Part shown: in pieces, positions 46,322-57,748 of the stretch | How the letters are laid out: the number at the start of each line of letters is the position of its first letter | Position numbering within the stretch: position 1 is the stretch's first letter | Origin: Labyrinthula sp. Ha | Lineage: Eukaryota; Sar; Bigyra; Labyrinthulida; Labyrinthulaceae | Direction of reading: 5' to 3' | Length of the DNA: 64,000 nucleotides | Assembly: GCA_015227615.1 (NCBI GenBank) | Contig: JAALGZ010000019.1 | Location: forward strand, 620,001-684,000 | Translations under genes and position numbers: made by a program | The notes under the pieces: generated by a model | Databases searched by the model: none | What the model saw: only the letters and a program-made list of their open reading frames with translations | Told to the model about the DNA's origin: nothing

Positions 46322-48860
46322 CTAAACCATATCCGAAGACAACTCATCCCTGAACCTTGTGGTTATTATATCCATAGTACTTTCTAACCATGTCTTCTTT
46401 AGTAACTTAAAACCAATTTTTTTTTCACTTAGTAAAAACATATCAACAATTTTGTCAGGATTGAAAATAAATCTTGCAAAATATCGATATAACAAAATAT
46501 CTCTTGGTTGATGTTCGTTTTTGTATTCAAGGACTGCATTTAAGAAAGTTGTCAAGCTAATTGGTTTCTTAAACTCAATATAGTCCACAGTTTCAGTTGA
46601 TGGTTTAATTCTCATATCTTTTAAAACAGGAATTAATTCTGGAACAATAAAACTTTCTGCTTTTTCATCATATTTAAGTAAAATCATACTACTTAAAGCA
46701 ACTTTTAAAACATATTCTCTCTCTTTTGTAGAATAATCTCTGAGAAGCATATTGAATAAAGTTTTTCTTATAATACCACAATCAATATATTTTCTATATT
46801 CAGGAAAAATCTCTGAATTCAACCTAAAAGCAAGTTGATGAAGACTTGAATCCCGAATAAAACTTCCTAAAGCTTGAGCTATATAGGAAGGTGCAAAAAA
46901 TATAAAATTTGCTTCTTCAGCTAACTCAAGGTTTTTATGGTAGAAAATAATTCCTGCTCTTGAATAAATATCAAGCATATCGTCCAAATTTTCTTCAGTA
47001 AAGTTACAAATTTTTCCTTTATTCTTGAACTTTCTAACACTTATATAACTTGATTCTTCTCTACAATTATCCAAGAATAAAACCCAAACACAAGGTAAAC
47101 TTAACTCAGTTAAAACATAGTTGGTAAAAAATACATCTTCTTTTGCAAAGCTTTTAAGTTTTTCATGTATCTCAGAAAGAGTTTTCGAAGAAGGATTTGA
47201 ATTCTCAATAGGAAAAAAACTAATCTTCTCATTTTTTGGTACCTGAAAATCAGTAAAAGTTTCAGAAACAAGTTTAAAGACTTTTAATTCGATTTTCTCT
47301 AGTTCTTCTTTTTCATTTTTCCTGAGAAATGGTTCTAAATAAGTTCCAATTAAAATAACAGGTGCTCTTGGAGCATTTTTGACAACACTTTTTAACCAGA
47401 ATTTAAGTCTATGCATATCTTTGTTATTTTGTTTTGTTAAGTTAAATAAAAGAACATAAACTGCATTTGGATTCATAAATATATGATGAAGAGAAGAAAA
47501 AACTTCTTGACCTCCAAAATCAGAAACACGATAAAAAGGGTTGTTTGATTTATAATCAGAGCTATTATCCCACGTAAACAGTTTTAAAAATTCTTCATCT
47601 TGAACAGTTCTTTCCAAAAGTTCTTTTTCAAAAGGAAGATTGAATTTGGAGAGTTTTTTTACTTGATTAACAAAATCATATTCAATAGCAAGAACGTTTT
47701 TCACTCTCTGCACACTAAGTTCATATTTAGTGAAAGGTTTTAAATTATCTTCTTTGATTTCAAAAATATTTGTATCTTCTAAAACCAAAGTTGAAGAAAT
47801 ATCTTTCATAAATCTTTTTTTACATAAACTTCTTATTGTTGAAGTTTTTCCAGTTTTACCATCACCCATAAATAATATTTGAAGTTCGTTCAAAGAGAGT
47901 TCTTGATCATATCTTTTTTGTAACATAGATTGAAGCATAACATAAATATTTTTTTTATTTTTTATCTTTTTGTTTCTTGTTTCCAAATACAAAAGTGAAG
48001 GATGTTTTTCAACTAGTTTTATCAAAGCTGTTTGAAAATCTTCAATATCAAATAAGTCAAAGCTAAAGAATGAATAAGATAAACAACATAACTTAAAATA
48101 GCAAAGAGAAGGACTTCCCACCAGCAAATTTTTCACACCTCCAATTATTGTTGTTTTTTTCTCTTGATATTCTTTATAATTTGTTGACTGCGAAACACTA
48201 AAGTTTAACTAAAAGGTTTGTTTACTATAAGTTCTTCATAGTATTATTTTCTGATAGTGTTTGAAAAATACTTGATAACTCAGTTGCAGTGAAATTATTA
48301 TCATAAAACCTAAATATGAAATAGAAGAAAAATATACCACCACTTTTCTACTTTTGTTCTCTTGCTTATAAACATATCAAAAGACTCAAAAGATATTATT
48401 TCACAATCAGTAAAACTATAGTAAGTAAATAATAAGAAAATACTCTATCTTATTCAACATAGGAAATATTTTTTGTTTAGAAAGTATATTAAAAGTATCA
48501 CCATTTATTGAACAGTCAAAAAACCTATCTTAAAATAAGGACAAAAAATACAACAAGTCATCAACTGCTGGAAATAAATTTAATAACCTTTCAAAATCTT
48601 CATTCAAAACAAAAAGTGGACAATAATAAAACCTATATTCTTTGAGAAGGAAATATCTTACACTAACCTAGTTTTCTCCTTATTCACTTTTATACTTTGG
48701 AGAAAAGTTTTGATTGCCTTGTTGAAATTTTCTGCTTCTTCTCCATCTTTATTCGACCTTATAATAATCTTATTCAAAATATATACCAAATAATCCAAAA
48801 TTCATTGGTATTCCTCCTTTCTTCATATTGTCTTAGTATAGATTTTTCATCATATTTCAT
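46322..48860 (-). CDS. Roc-COR (Roco) GTPase with N-terminal leucine-rich repeats
   Basis: I reconstruct eight exons: 48860-48787, 48757-48668, 48632-48552, 48524-48444, 48415-48338, 48309-48226, 48197-48093, 48062-46322; 777 aa. Introns are 29, 35, 27, 28, 28, 28 and 30 nt and all are phase 2. Residues 1-230 are irregular RNI-like leucine-rich repeats with cores such as FFDCSINGDTFNIL, DFTDCEIISFESF and NFDLFDIEDFQTAL, roughly one repeat per exon (78-105 nt). The Roc domain (about 255-440) has P-loop GDGKTGKTS (264-272), DFGGQ (379-383) and VILIGTYLE at the G4 position. The COR domain follows (about 450-690) and the protein ends without a kinase or other effector. Roco proteins are dimerising GTPases in signalling. 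The gene is AT-richer than its neighbours. The start ATG is the first after an in-frame stop; the exon chain is predicted, not proven. Confidence 0.85.
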
Positions 48861-48984
48861 CTTTGTTTTTGTTCTTTTTTGACACAAAAATTATTTTACT
48901 GAAACTTTTTCGATTAATTAGTTTAAAATATAAAAATATACTAAATTAAAACCAATAAAACAATTATTAATTTTTTCTTATTGA
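48861..48984. promoter_or_regulatory. Probable promoter and 5' UTR region of the Roc-COR gene
   Basis: A short AT-rich stretch directly upstream of the Roc-COR start, with an in-frame stop just before the ATG. No specific element recognised. Confidence 0.3.
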
Positions 48985-49075
48985 GCTTAACGTTAACTAT
49001 CGGAAAAGGAATCCTTAACGGATCACGAATTTTACGGAAATTACCGTTTATAACGATATTCACGATATCTTTTGT
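48985..49075. mobile_element. hAT-related subterminal fragment
   Basis: Carries CGTTAACTATCGGAAA, TTACGGAAATTACCG and TAACGATATTCACGATATC words in the same order and style as the right subterminal regions of B1 and B2. No terminal repeat is present, so this is a fragment or an independent degenerate copy. Confidence 0.4.
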
Positions 49076-49235
49076 AATCTCAAATTTTTTTAACAATTAA
49101 ATTAGATTAGATTTTTAAGAGAGTTCTATGGTATTGCCAATTGAGTCCAAGGACCTAACCCTGAACGTGCCTGCGGTACTGCCCATACTCTCTACAGAAA
49201 AACTATTATTGTAATTACGTTAATTCCATTAGCAA

Positions 49236-50538
49236 GTGTTCTTGAGTAGAAGGATCCCTCTTGTTCCAATAACTTCTTTTATCTTGCGCTTGATTTCTCA
49301 AAATTCCAATCCAAAAACAAAGAAAACAACAAACACAACTGTAAAAGACCGGAAGGTGCCAGTTCAAGTGATCCAGTGGTTCAGATGCAAGATAATATCA
49401 ATCCAGATGGTTAAAAACATTCAGTTAGATGATTCGTAGCGGTTTTTTTCCAGGGTTTACCTTCCCAGCTGTAAGCTTCTCATTCAACGTGTTTCTATCT
49501 ACTTTCAAGCTCCAGAAGGTCGATTATGAACCCAGTAGGGTGCATCTACTCCGTTTGATGACGCTTAAGCTGCTTGCCTTTATCCAGTAGAGACTTATTG
49601 TCCAGGTTTTGACAGAGTTTGACCAAGATTTTGTGATCCAGACGATTTCCAGACAGCTACTTTGCCTGTGTTTCATACAGTCTCCACAAGATCAGTCCTT
49701 GCTCAGTTTTAATAGTTCTAGCTTACTTTCGTGCTTTACTAGTGTGGTTGTTCCATATTTTTTCTGGTTATTCCACGGGTAGGAGGTAGCATGTCTTCTG
49801 GATCCTTTCTTTTGTGTCTTGGGCTTGTGGTTTACTATGTTCGCTGTATTTTGGAGCAGGAGTTCTTCTAACCTCCTTCCGTTCTTGTTCCTTCTTGAGG
49901 GATGTCTGTTCTTGCTGCTGGAGTTTTTCCTTGTTCTCTTGACCTGAGCGTTTCGGTCACCTTCAACAACTATGAATCTCCTCTTGTTCACTCTTTTCGG
50001 TACCTTTCCTTGCAACGTTTCTAGCAGCTTTCCACATTCCCGGGTCAGTAGTACACTATGGCGTACATGTACGTTTCCTAAAAAAAGTATTATGTTATTC
50101 CAAGAGCTGTTCTTAATAGCTAGGATCCTGCAGCTCACTCTGTAGATGTCAGTTACATCCGGAAGGTGTTCCTGACACACAAAGATCGCTACACCAGGGA
50201 AGTTGGAACGGGCTTGTGAGACAAACCACCTTTCTTTTCCATTCTGAATGGCAATTTTATTTTGCTTTCTCAAGTCTTTTAACACTTTCTGTCCAACTTC
50301 TTGAAGTAAGATCAGTAGGAGCGGAAGTTCGTAAGAGAGTTTCACTATTGTAGAGAGTTTGTATTGAGCAAGACCACCGACGTTGAATGAGGGTACTTGG
50401 ACGCTCACTTTTCGTTGGCTAATAGAGTCTAGGAGCCAATGGAAGCGCTGAGTCGGCGTAAGCTCAGTATCAGAAATAACTTGTGTCATTTCTTCTTTAT
50501 CCAAAATATCTTTTAACAATTTATTGTTCTGTCCCAAA
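49236..50538 (-). mobile_element. Truncated LINE fragment with an AP-endonuclease-like domain
   Basis: A minus-strand frame (to 49692, first codons at about 50538) encodes an endonuclease/exonuclease/phosphatase fold of LINE type. It shows VQVPSFNVGGLAQYK for the N-terminal strand, LILLQEVG with the metal-binding Glu, FPGVAIFV, a strand ending GNVHVRH, VEGDRNAQ in place of the usual GGDFNA, and HATSYPWNN. No reverse transcriptase follows; downstream sequence to about 49236 looks like decayed continuation. On its 5' side it is cut by the left end of hAT copy B2 at 50539, so the first codons of the present frame are hAT sequence. It is a non-functional relic; clade assignment would need a search. 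Confidence 0.7.
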
Positions 50539-53500
50539 TAGGCATCGGATTTTATTAATTGATAATTCATAAATAAAAGATATCCCAACATTTTTTTATT
50601 GATTGATTCTGATAATTCCCAAACTGTTTTAATTGATTATTGTTTCCCATTGATAATCAATAATAAATTGGGCCACATGGCGAAAATTAATTGGTTTGTT
50701 GATACATTTGATCATTGATAGGTTTGATTCTTTAGTCATTCCGTCACTTCTTAATAAAATTACATAATAATTCCGTTAAGTTCGGAGAACCCACCTACAA
50801 GGACAGACAAGATATTAAACACAACTAAACAAGGACTAGAAGTTAAGAGACTTATTTTATATCGTTTAAAAGTTCTCTATTTGCACACTATACTTCTTTA
50901 TCATTTAATTGAATTTTCGAATATTAGGAAAAATATACAGTGGTGCTTTAGCAACAGCGAAATTGATGATGACTGCAGACAATGAAATCCCTCTAGCTCG
51001 GCTTAAAATTTGTTTCATTGAAAGTTAGATACGTAATTGCAGAACCTTTTCAAACACCTCCCTATCTGCATAAGAAGGGATAGGATTTGAAATAGTTAAT
51101 TTCAGATACAGCACCAAATATCACCAAAGTATTATTCATTCATCTTATATCAACCAGAAAACAACGAAAAAAAAGTTTACACCACCTCTGTAAATTATCA
51201 ATGCCACCTTTTATATATTAAAGTTGCACCTGATAGTAAAAAATATAATTTAGTAATTTCTTGTTATTACGGGGTGTTGCAATCTTTATCAACGATTTTT
51301 TCAGAAATGTAGTAAATGGCCATAAAATCAACAATACCTCTTCAATTCTTCTACAAAACTCAACACATATTGCAAAATTATCCTAATATTTAATCGCATA
51401 AAAAATTAGAGGAATAAAACAATATTAAGTACAAAAAACACGATTACTGAAAATAAAGCATATAGTATTTGTTAGTTTTTGTCACGAAAGCTTCCACAAA
51501 CACAATACTATCACCCACAATGTGTTTTTCATTGAAAAAAGCTTTTCAATCATATATTTTTTCAAGGTATTTGATAAGAATGAGTACTTTAGACCCCAAA
51601 AAAGCTAATTTTAAGGGTCCTTTTCACTAAGTTTAGAAATTTCTAAGAAAACATACTTTCAAACGTAACATCATGAAGAACAACTCTATAGATGATCTGA
51701 TTCTATTCAAACCCTAAGGATTTAATATACCTGACTTTTCACACTATCTCTCAAAATATTTCTTCTCTAGTTAATTGTAACCGAACTAAACTTCACTCAG
51801 AAAAGCCAAATGTTGAAAATCTACACATCTGAAAATACGAAATCACTCAGTCTTGCTATAACCCCCTAAGTTTTTGTACCAGGGAACCTCCGGCAATTAA
51901 CCAACCACGGGTTTTAGTCCTTAATTCTGTTTTTTAGGAAATTCTTAATGTTTTCCTTAAAAAAAGTCGATTTTGGGCTAAAATGCTGCTTTTCTAAACT
52001 TCAATCCGTGTAATACCTCGAGAAATACACGTCTATAGCCTGAACAGATCTTACCAGTTGAAATAATGGATAAAATTAGGTCTAGAAAGAACTTGGTTTG
52101 AGAATTGAAGTATTCTGTATAAACTTCCTACCAATGTATCCTATTTCCACGATCTCAGAAACTCTGAAAAAGGATACTCTTAAATGTCAAATATTCCTGA
52201 ATGATAGATACAGAGTAACGAAACATCCTGAGAAATAGTATTCACCAATTGATATTAATTATTTATAGTGCCTCTGAGTTTTTTTCGAAGAAACTCCAAG
52301 AACTTCCCCATTAACCCCTACAATAGTTATTTGGCTTAACTTACCTTTGCACCAAACTCAACAATAAAATAGCCAATACTGAGCTTGTAATGGGACAAAT
52401 ATCAAAGATTTGACTCTAACCTTATCTAGTACTAATTTAAAGTAACTTAGAGAAGAAAAAAAAATAAGTCTTGAAGTTTTTATTGGCTTTAATTATACAA
52501 ATCTTTGCCATATAATTGCAAATTCTTATGTATTAATACATGTTTTTCAACTTTTACATATGATAAAATGCTTAGGAACACATATGAAATAATATAAAGG
52601 AAATCAGTATAAATCAAAAAGCTTTTCGCTTTTATTTTTTTGAAAAAATTCGCATTGTGGTCGTTTTTTTGACGTATTTATAGAAATAAAGTGACAATTT
52701 TTTTTACAAGTTAAACACCTTTATCTTATTTTTATAAAACGTTCTTTGTATCATTTTAAATAAAAAAAATAATTCATAAGGGTGGTATTTATATTTTCTA
52801 ACTCTAAGTTTGACTTATTTAAAAGCTTTCCTACTTTTTGACATTTTCATATTTCTCCTATACTCAAATAAACTCAATATAGCATTACCCTAAACGTAAT
52901 AAAATCAACAGAGATCAAGAAAGACCAAGATATCTCCGTATCTATAGATAATTCAGCGAAGATTAAGCAATTGGATGACAAAGGTAATAGAAATATAGAA
53001 GGTATACTATAGGTAAAAATAAAAGAAATATTTTATATCAAAGATATCCTGGAGCAAATGCAAAGATGTTAGAGTTGAATTTTAAAAGTGGCCTTTGGTG
53101 ATGTAGTTGGAGCTAAGTTTCCTAATTATCATCTATGGAAAAGTAAATATACAGTTGTTCACAAAAAAAATGTTATATTTTTAAAACCCTGTGAAGCTGC
53201 TAATGCTGAACCGAGCTTTCCAACGGTTGCAAAGGTCGCTACAAAGTTTTTAGCTATTCAAAAAAGCAGTGTGGGCTCTGAAAGATCCTTCTATCATGGT
53301 CGATTTGAATATAGAGGTAAAGAAAACATGTCTGACAAAACTTTTATGACGAGGACGAACGCCAGAGAGTGGATGTGGTTGTAGGAAAAGAATAGATATT
53401 TGTTTTTATGGTTCCTTAACCTGTTAGCACAGATTTTCTCCCTTTTTTAACTATTGAAAAGTATTTTATCACAATTTTTACTTGTTTTCTATCCAAAACT

Positions 53501-54033
53501 AATAAAAATTTGATCTCTTTTTCAAAATTTAACACAGAAAAAGCTAAAATTATGCTTAAAAAAACAGTACTGTAGCGTCATTTTAGCTCATTTGGCCTAT
53601 TTCTTCTACTTTGACTAAAGTTAAGCTTTTCTCTTCTCAATCAAACACGTCTCCCAGACAGTTCACCTAAGAAAAATCTTTAACAAGTAGAAGACAACTA
53701 GTTTTGAAGCTTCGACAAGCAAATTATTCTTTTCTCATGTTCAAAATCCATTTTTACTTCTCTTTGCACCACCTTTTTTGTTCACACAACGAGTTTTTCT
53801 GTACTTGTTTGGTTTTGATTTTAACCAGGAAAAGAAAATTTGTTTTTTGTTGAATTTCCCAAAACATACCAGTAAATAGCGTTACTTATCGTGGTTATCG
53901 TGCTTTCCGTTAACTTCATATTTTTTCCGTTAAGCGATAAGACTCCAATTTTCCTTACCGTTAATAACGATATACAAAATTATCGGAAAATTTCCGTTAA
54001 CTATTGTATGTTCCGTTCCAATAAGAAACCCTA
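50539..54033 (+). mobile_element. Decayed hAT-type DNA transposon, copy B2
   Basis: The left end TAGGCATCGGATTTTATT is followed by TTGATAATTCATAAATAA and CTGATAATTCCCAAA words shared with B1 and B3. The right end, read inverted, is TAGGGTTTCTTATTGG, followed by TAGTTAACGGAAA subterminal words as in the 30307 MITE. It is independent of the segmental duplication. Its left end interrupts the LINE relic, and its right end coincides with the left breakpoint of duplication copy 2. It keeps the best transposase remnant of the three copies (see 53088-53384). No target duplication is visible. Confidence 0.75.
53088..53384 (+). pseudogene. hAT transposase C-terminal dimerisation domain, remnant
   Basis: About 98 open codons without an ATG at the start. 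The second half contains FPTVAKVATKFLAIQKSSVG, then SERSFYHGRFEYRGKENMSD and TNAREWMW. It follows the hAT dimerisation signature of a Pro-anchored helix, SS-x-x-SER-x-F and a terminal Leu/Trp helix. The N-terminal and catalytic parts are not recognisable upstream, so this is a relic. The corresponding end of B1 (near 42490) and B3 (near 60790) is more decayed. Confidence 0.7.
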
Positions 54034-56328
54034 GGTGCGTTCGAGAGCTTTTTTTGGTATTCCTATTCCTGTTTTTTCTGTCGCTTTGAAGTTTGTTCCT
54101 TTGAATAATTCGGTATCGAAATTTTGTTTACGTTAGTGCTTGGAATGAAGAATAACACTATTTTTATTCTTGAGATAAAGGATGTTTACGATGACCTTGA
54201 ATATAATTATCAAATAAAACATTCTTAAATGGATGAATGCAGCAACACAAATTCTAGGGTTTGGCTCATAAAAATTTGTGTTTATTACTTGTCTGCTTAT
54301 TGAAGACTTTCAATCTCTCTGCCAGACCCAGAAGAGTTAAGGATATTCTCTTCGCTGGCTCAAGTAGAATTTAATGTTCTTGCAAGAGCAAGAGTGAGCT
54401 GATCATTAGTCCAACAATGTGGAGAAAATTTATATATTTCGATGAAAAAATTATACTTGGAGCCTTGATCAATTTGTGCGAAATCTGATAGTTTTACTGA
54501 TGGTTCCCACACTTAAAGTTTGAAACCAAGAACGTCTCTTTAGAGATACTAATACATTTGTGCGATTTGGACTTGTTCTGTACAAAAAGAAAAAGTATTG
54601 TATAAGAGATGAGTTTTTATCATTTTGTTTTGTGTACATTTCACCGGTCCAAAACCTTATTGAATACTAGCCAGTGAACACGGTGTTAAATATTTTGTAC
54701 CCAATCTATTAATTTCATTGCTTAGCTTATTCAAGATTTTCACTTTCACACCCAAACATTTTCTGATATCCATAATATTAAAAAGTGAATTTTATGCTAA
54801 ATACCCCAAAATTGTGCTTTAAATATTCTAACTTCAGATGTGATGTCTCTAACACGTCTATTCATACTTTCTTATTAAAGCATTCATTCATGTTTGTACA
54901 TGCTAAGCGACACTACTCTAATATAATAGATTCTATAAATATCTGGCATTATTTGATTCATCCCCTCTCTGAACACAGTTTTCCTGTTGCTTGCCAATTT
55001 GATTCATCTTAATAAGCTCCACGAGAGACTAAAAATAAAATTTTCATGCTCTTAGAGGATGTAAAGAGCAATTGCTCGCTTATATATGTTATTTATTCTT
55101 GAAATTTCTTCACTAATGATATCTGTACTTTAAATAATTTGTTATTCTTCTATTCCTTTTCATTTAGTGGAACACTGTTTCTTTAGAAGTTGTTCCCTCG
55201 AGCTTTTCGTAAGTCTTTATAATTTTTAGTACCTATGTGAATTCTAAGTTTTTCTATTAAGACAAGACTTTTAGAATGAGCTTCATTTCAAACATTTTAA
55301 TATCACAAAATGTTACTCTAACACTTTTAATAAATGAACCCTAAAAGTCTTGGTTAGTAGCGAAAAGTGTCGTAGAGTAAATGGAATTTTATTCTGTCAC
55401 GATTGAAGAATTGGCAAGAGATGTCATTGCTGATCATTTATATCAAGAAATACTATTCCTTCTTCTAAATTTCTAGCTCTCAATGGAATATTGAAGCTCC
55501 ATATGATGCAGATATAAGCTTTTTATGTGCGGGATAACGGTTCCAGAGAATATAAGTTGACTACTAAGCCACAAGGATAATTGTCTCAAGTGCTAAACAA
55601 TTTCTAGTTGTAAAAGAGTCATATCTTAGCTACTATATTCTTGCCGGTTGAAATTACGAACTTATTTAAACCCATGTGAGGAATCCAACTTAAGCAAAAT
55701 TATGTAACTCGAGTCATAGCAATTGTCACACATTCCTTTTCTAGCTCATAAATTCTTCGCCATCGCGAATATTCTAGGTTTAATGAGCAAGTTTTCTAGC
55801 AATATACTTCTTGATAAGATATATTCCTTGATTTATCCAGAGAATAGTATCAGCATATTTATGATATTGTTTAGTAAAAGGTTTCAGTCTCATACATAAG
55901 AGCACCTTCATGGGAAATTTGTATGAAGAATTTAAATGCCATATCTAGAAAACGATTTATTGTTATACGAGTCTTCTTGATCTTCTTAGATATATAATAG
56001 ACTTCAAACCCCTATTTGGCAAATAGAAGATAAGAATCAAGGAAATTTCTTGTCTTAAGGTGTGCATATGGAGTTAGAATGATTAATTCTTACCCAAGTT
56101 ATGCCCGTAAATTGCTAATTTGGCGAGCTAAGGCGGTTAAATTTATTCTTGGAAGGAATAAAAATTTACTCAAGGCAGAAAATCGTAAAATAGTTTGCAT
56201 ATGTTAAGTTTTGGGTATTATTCCTGGCTTAGAATCCAAAATGCCTTTTCCATTTAGTGCTGCTGAGTTACAATCATTAATGCTATGAATGTATATATAT
56301 CTTTTCCTGGGAAGTATTCTCGCTAGTA

Positions 56329-57696
56329 ATTGAAACTAATATCATGCAAAACATTTCTTACAATTTCTTCCTTTTTTCTTGGTATTGATACTCAGAATAC
56401 AGAAAAAAACAATTGATAATGACAACATTTGCCACTTTACATATCTAACTATCGGGCAACTCTTATTCTTGAGTTTTCTAAGCCATTGAGGTTAAATATT
56501 TGTTCATATCTTGTGGGCAATTATAAACACAGTGTTCCACTTTTACAAATCTGTCAGACTTTAGTAAGTGGTTTGCCAAAATTAAGTATTCATCAGAGTC
56601 ATGGTGTACAAAATAACTATCTTGTTTGCAGTGTTTTAGAATCTTGACTATTACAACTGGTGTACAAACTTTTAAAATAAACAGATAGATTAACAACAAC
56701 CTTCATGCTCAGTGAGCACAGAACGTAAGTCACCTCGAAAAGTAACCGGTCAACAACGTTTCAAATACGTCAAATTTCGGTCATTCATAGATATATCGTC
56801 CTAGAGACCAGTCTTAGCATATATTTTACACTGTCAACACAACCCACCAAAATGGTCATATAAATATACAGTAACACTAGTTCCACGAGTATAATTCCAA
56901 TAGACAATAGATAGAAAGACAGACTTTTGTGTTTGACCAACTTCGATAAGAGTTCGTTAAGCTCACGAAGAATTTCTAAATGATATCCTTCTCATTGCTT
57001 AACAATGTTACAGTTTATGTAATTAGTTCGTAGAAAAATACTTTACAACATATATATGTTGACTCTATTTAAATGTTGAATCCTTTGGAAACAACGAACC
57101 CCTTTCTTGACTAAACCAAAGTTTCTGGAGCCAAGGGCAATGAAGCAATGACTGGCTACTTTTCTCTAAGTGCTTCCATCAAGTTAGCTACAGCTCAAAA
57201 GAAGTTTCAACCTTTCTATGATTCTTACTATTTAGGGAAGGCTCCGAGACAGTGGAGTCTGCACTAGGCCTTTGATGTTTTTGTACCTAAGGCCAAAATC
57301 TATGTGTAGGCGACTAACCGAGCAGTAAGTTCAGACGCTAGTCTGTTTTATACTATAAATATATCAGATTAGGTTCATAAGAATCTATAGGATAGGTTAT
57401 GTAACATGAATTCTCCTTTATTTGTTGTTTACCAATTGGAAGTTCTAGTGTATAGTATTTAACTATGTCCAATTAGATAAGGTAAGTTTCCTCTGTGTTT
57501 TTTTTTGCCAAAACCATTATATCTTTAGACAACAAATATAGTTTTTGGGAAAAATTTCTCTTGTTAGACGAGTCTAGCAGTGTTTGTTTTGCAGATTTTA
57601 GTGCCCAGGAGGATATAGGTACTTGCAGTGCACTTCTGCTATCTTAACGGTAACTACCGGAAATGTTTTCAAATCGTTCCATTAGCATGGTTCGAA
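56329..57696. repeat. 1368-bp block identical to 38039-39406 (copy 2)
   Basis: Exact partner of the block in copy 1; first differences at 56328 and 57697. Nothing coding is supported in it. Confidence 0.93.
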
Positions 57697-57748
57697 TTAA
57701 GATATTACTTAAGAATCAAGGAGTCATGATATTACTGTAAAGCACGAT

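Noticed and set aside
48526-48660. In-frame TAA and TAG codons in the Roc-COR N-terminal region, suggesting a reassigned stop codon or a pseudogene
   Set aside because: All stops fall inside 27-35 nt GT-AG introns of uniform phase, and the other genes use TAA/TAG only as terminators.
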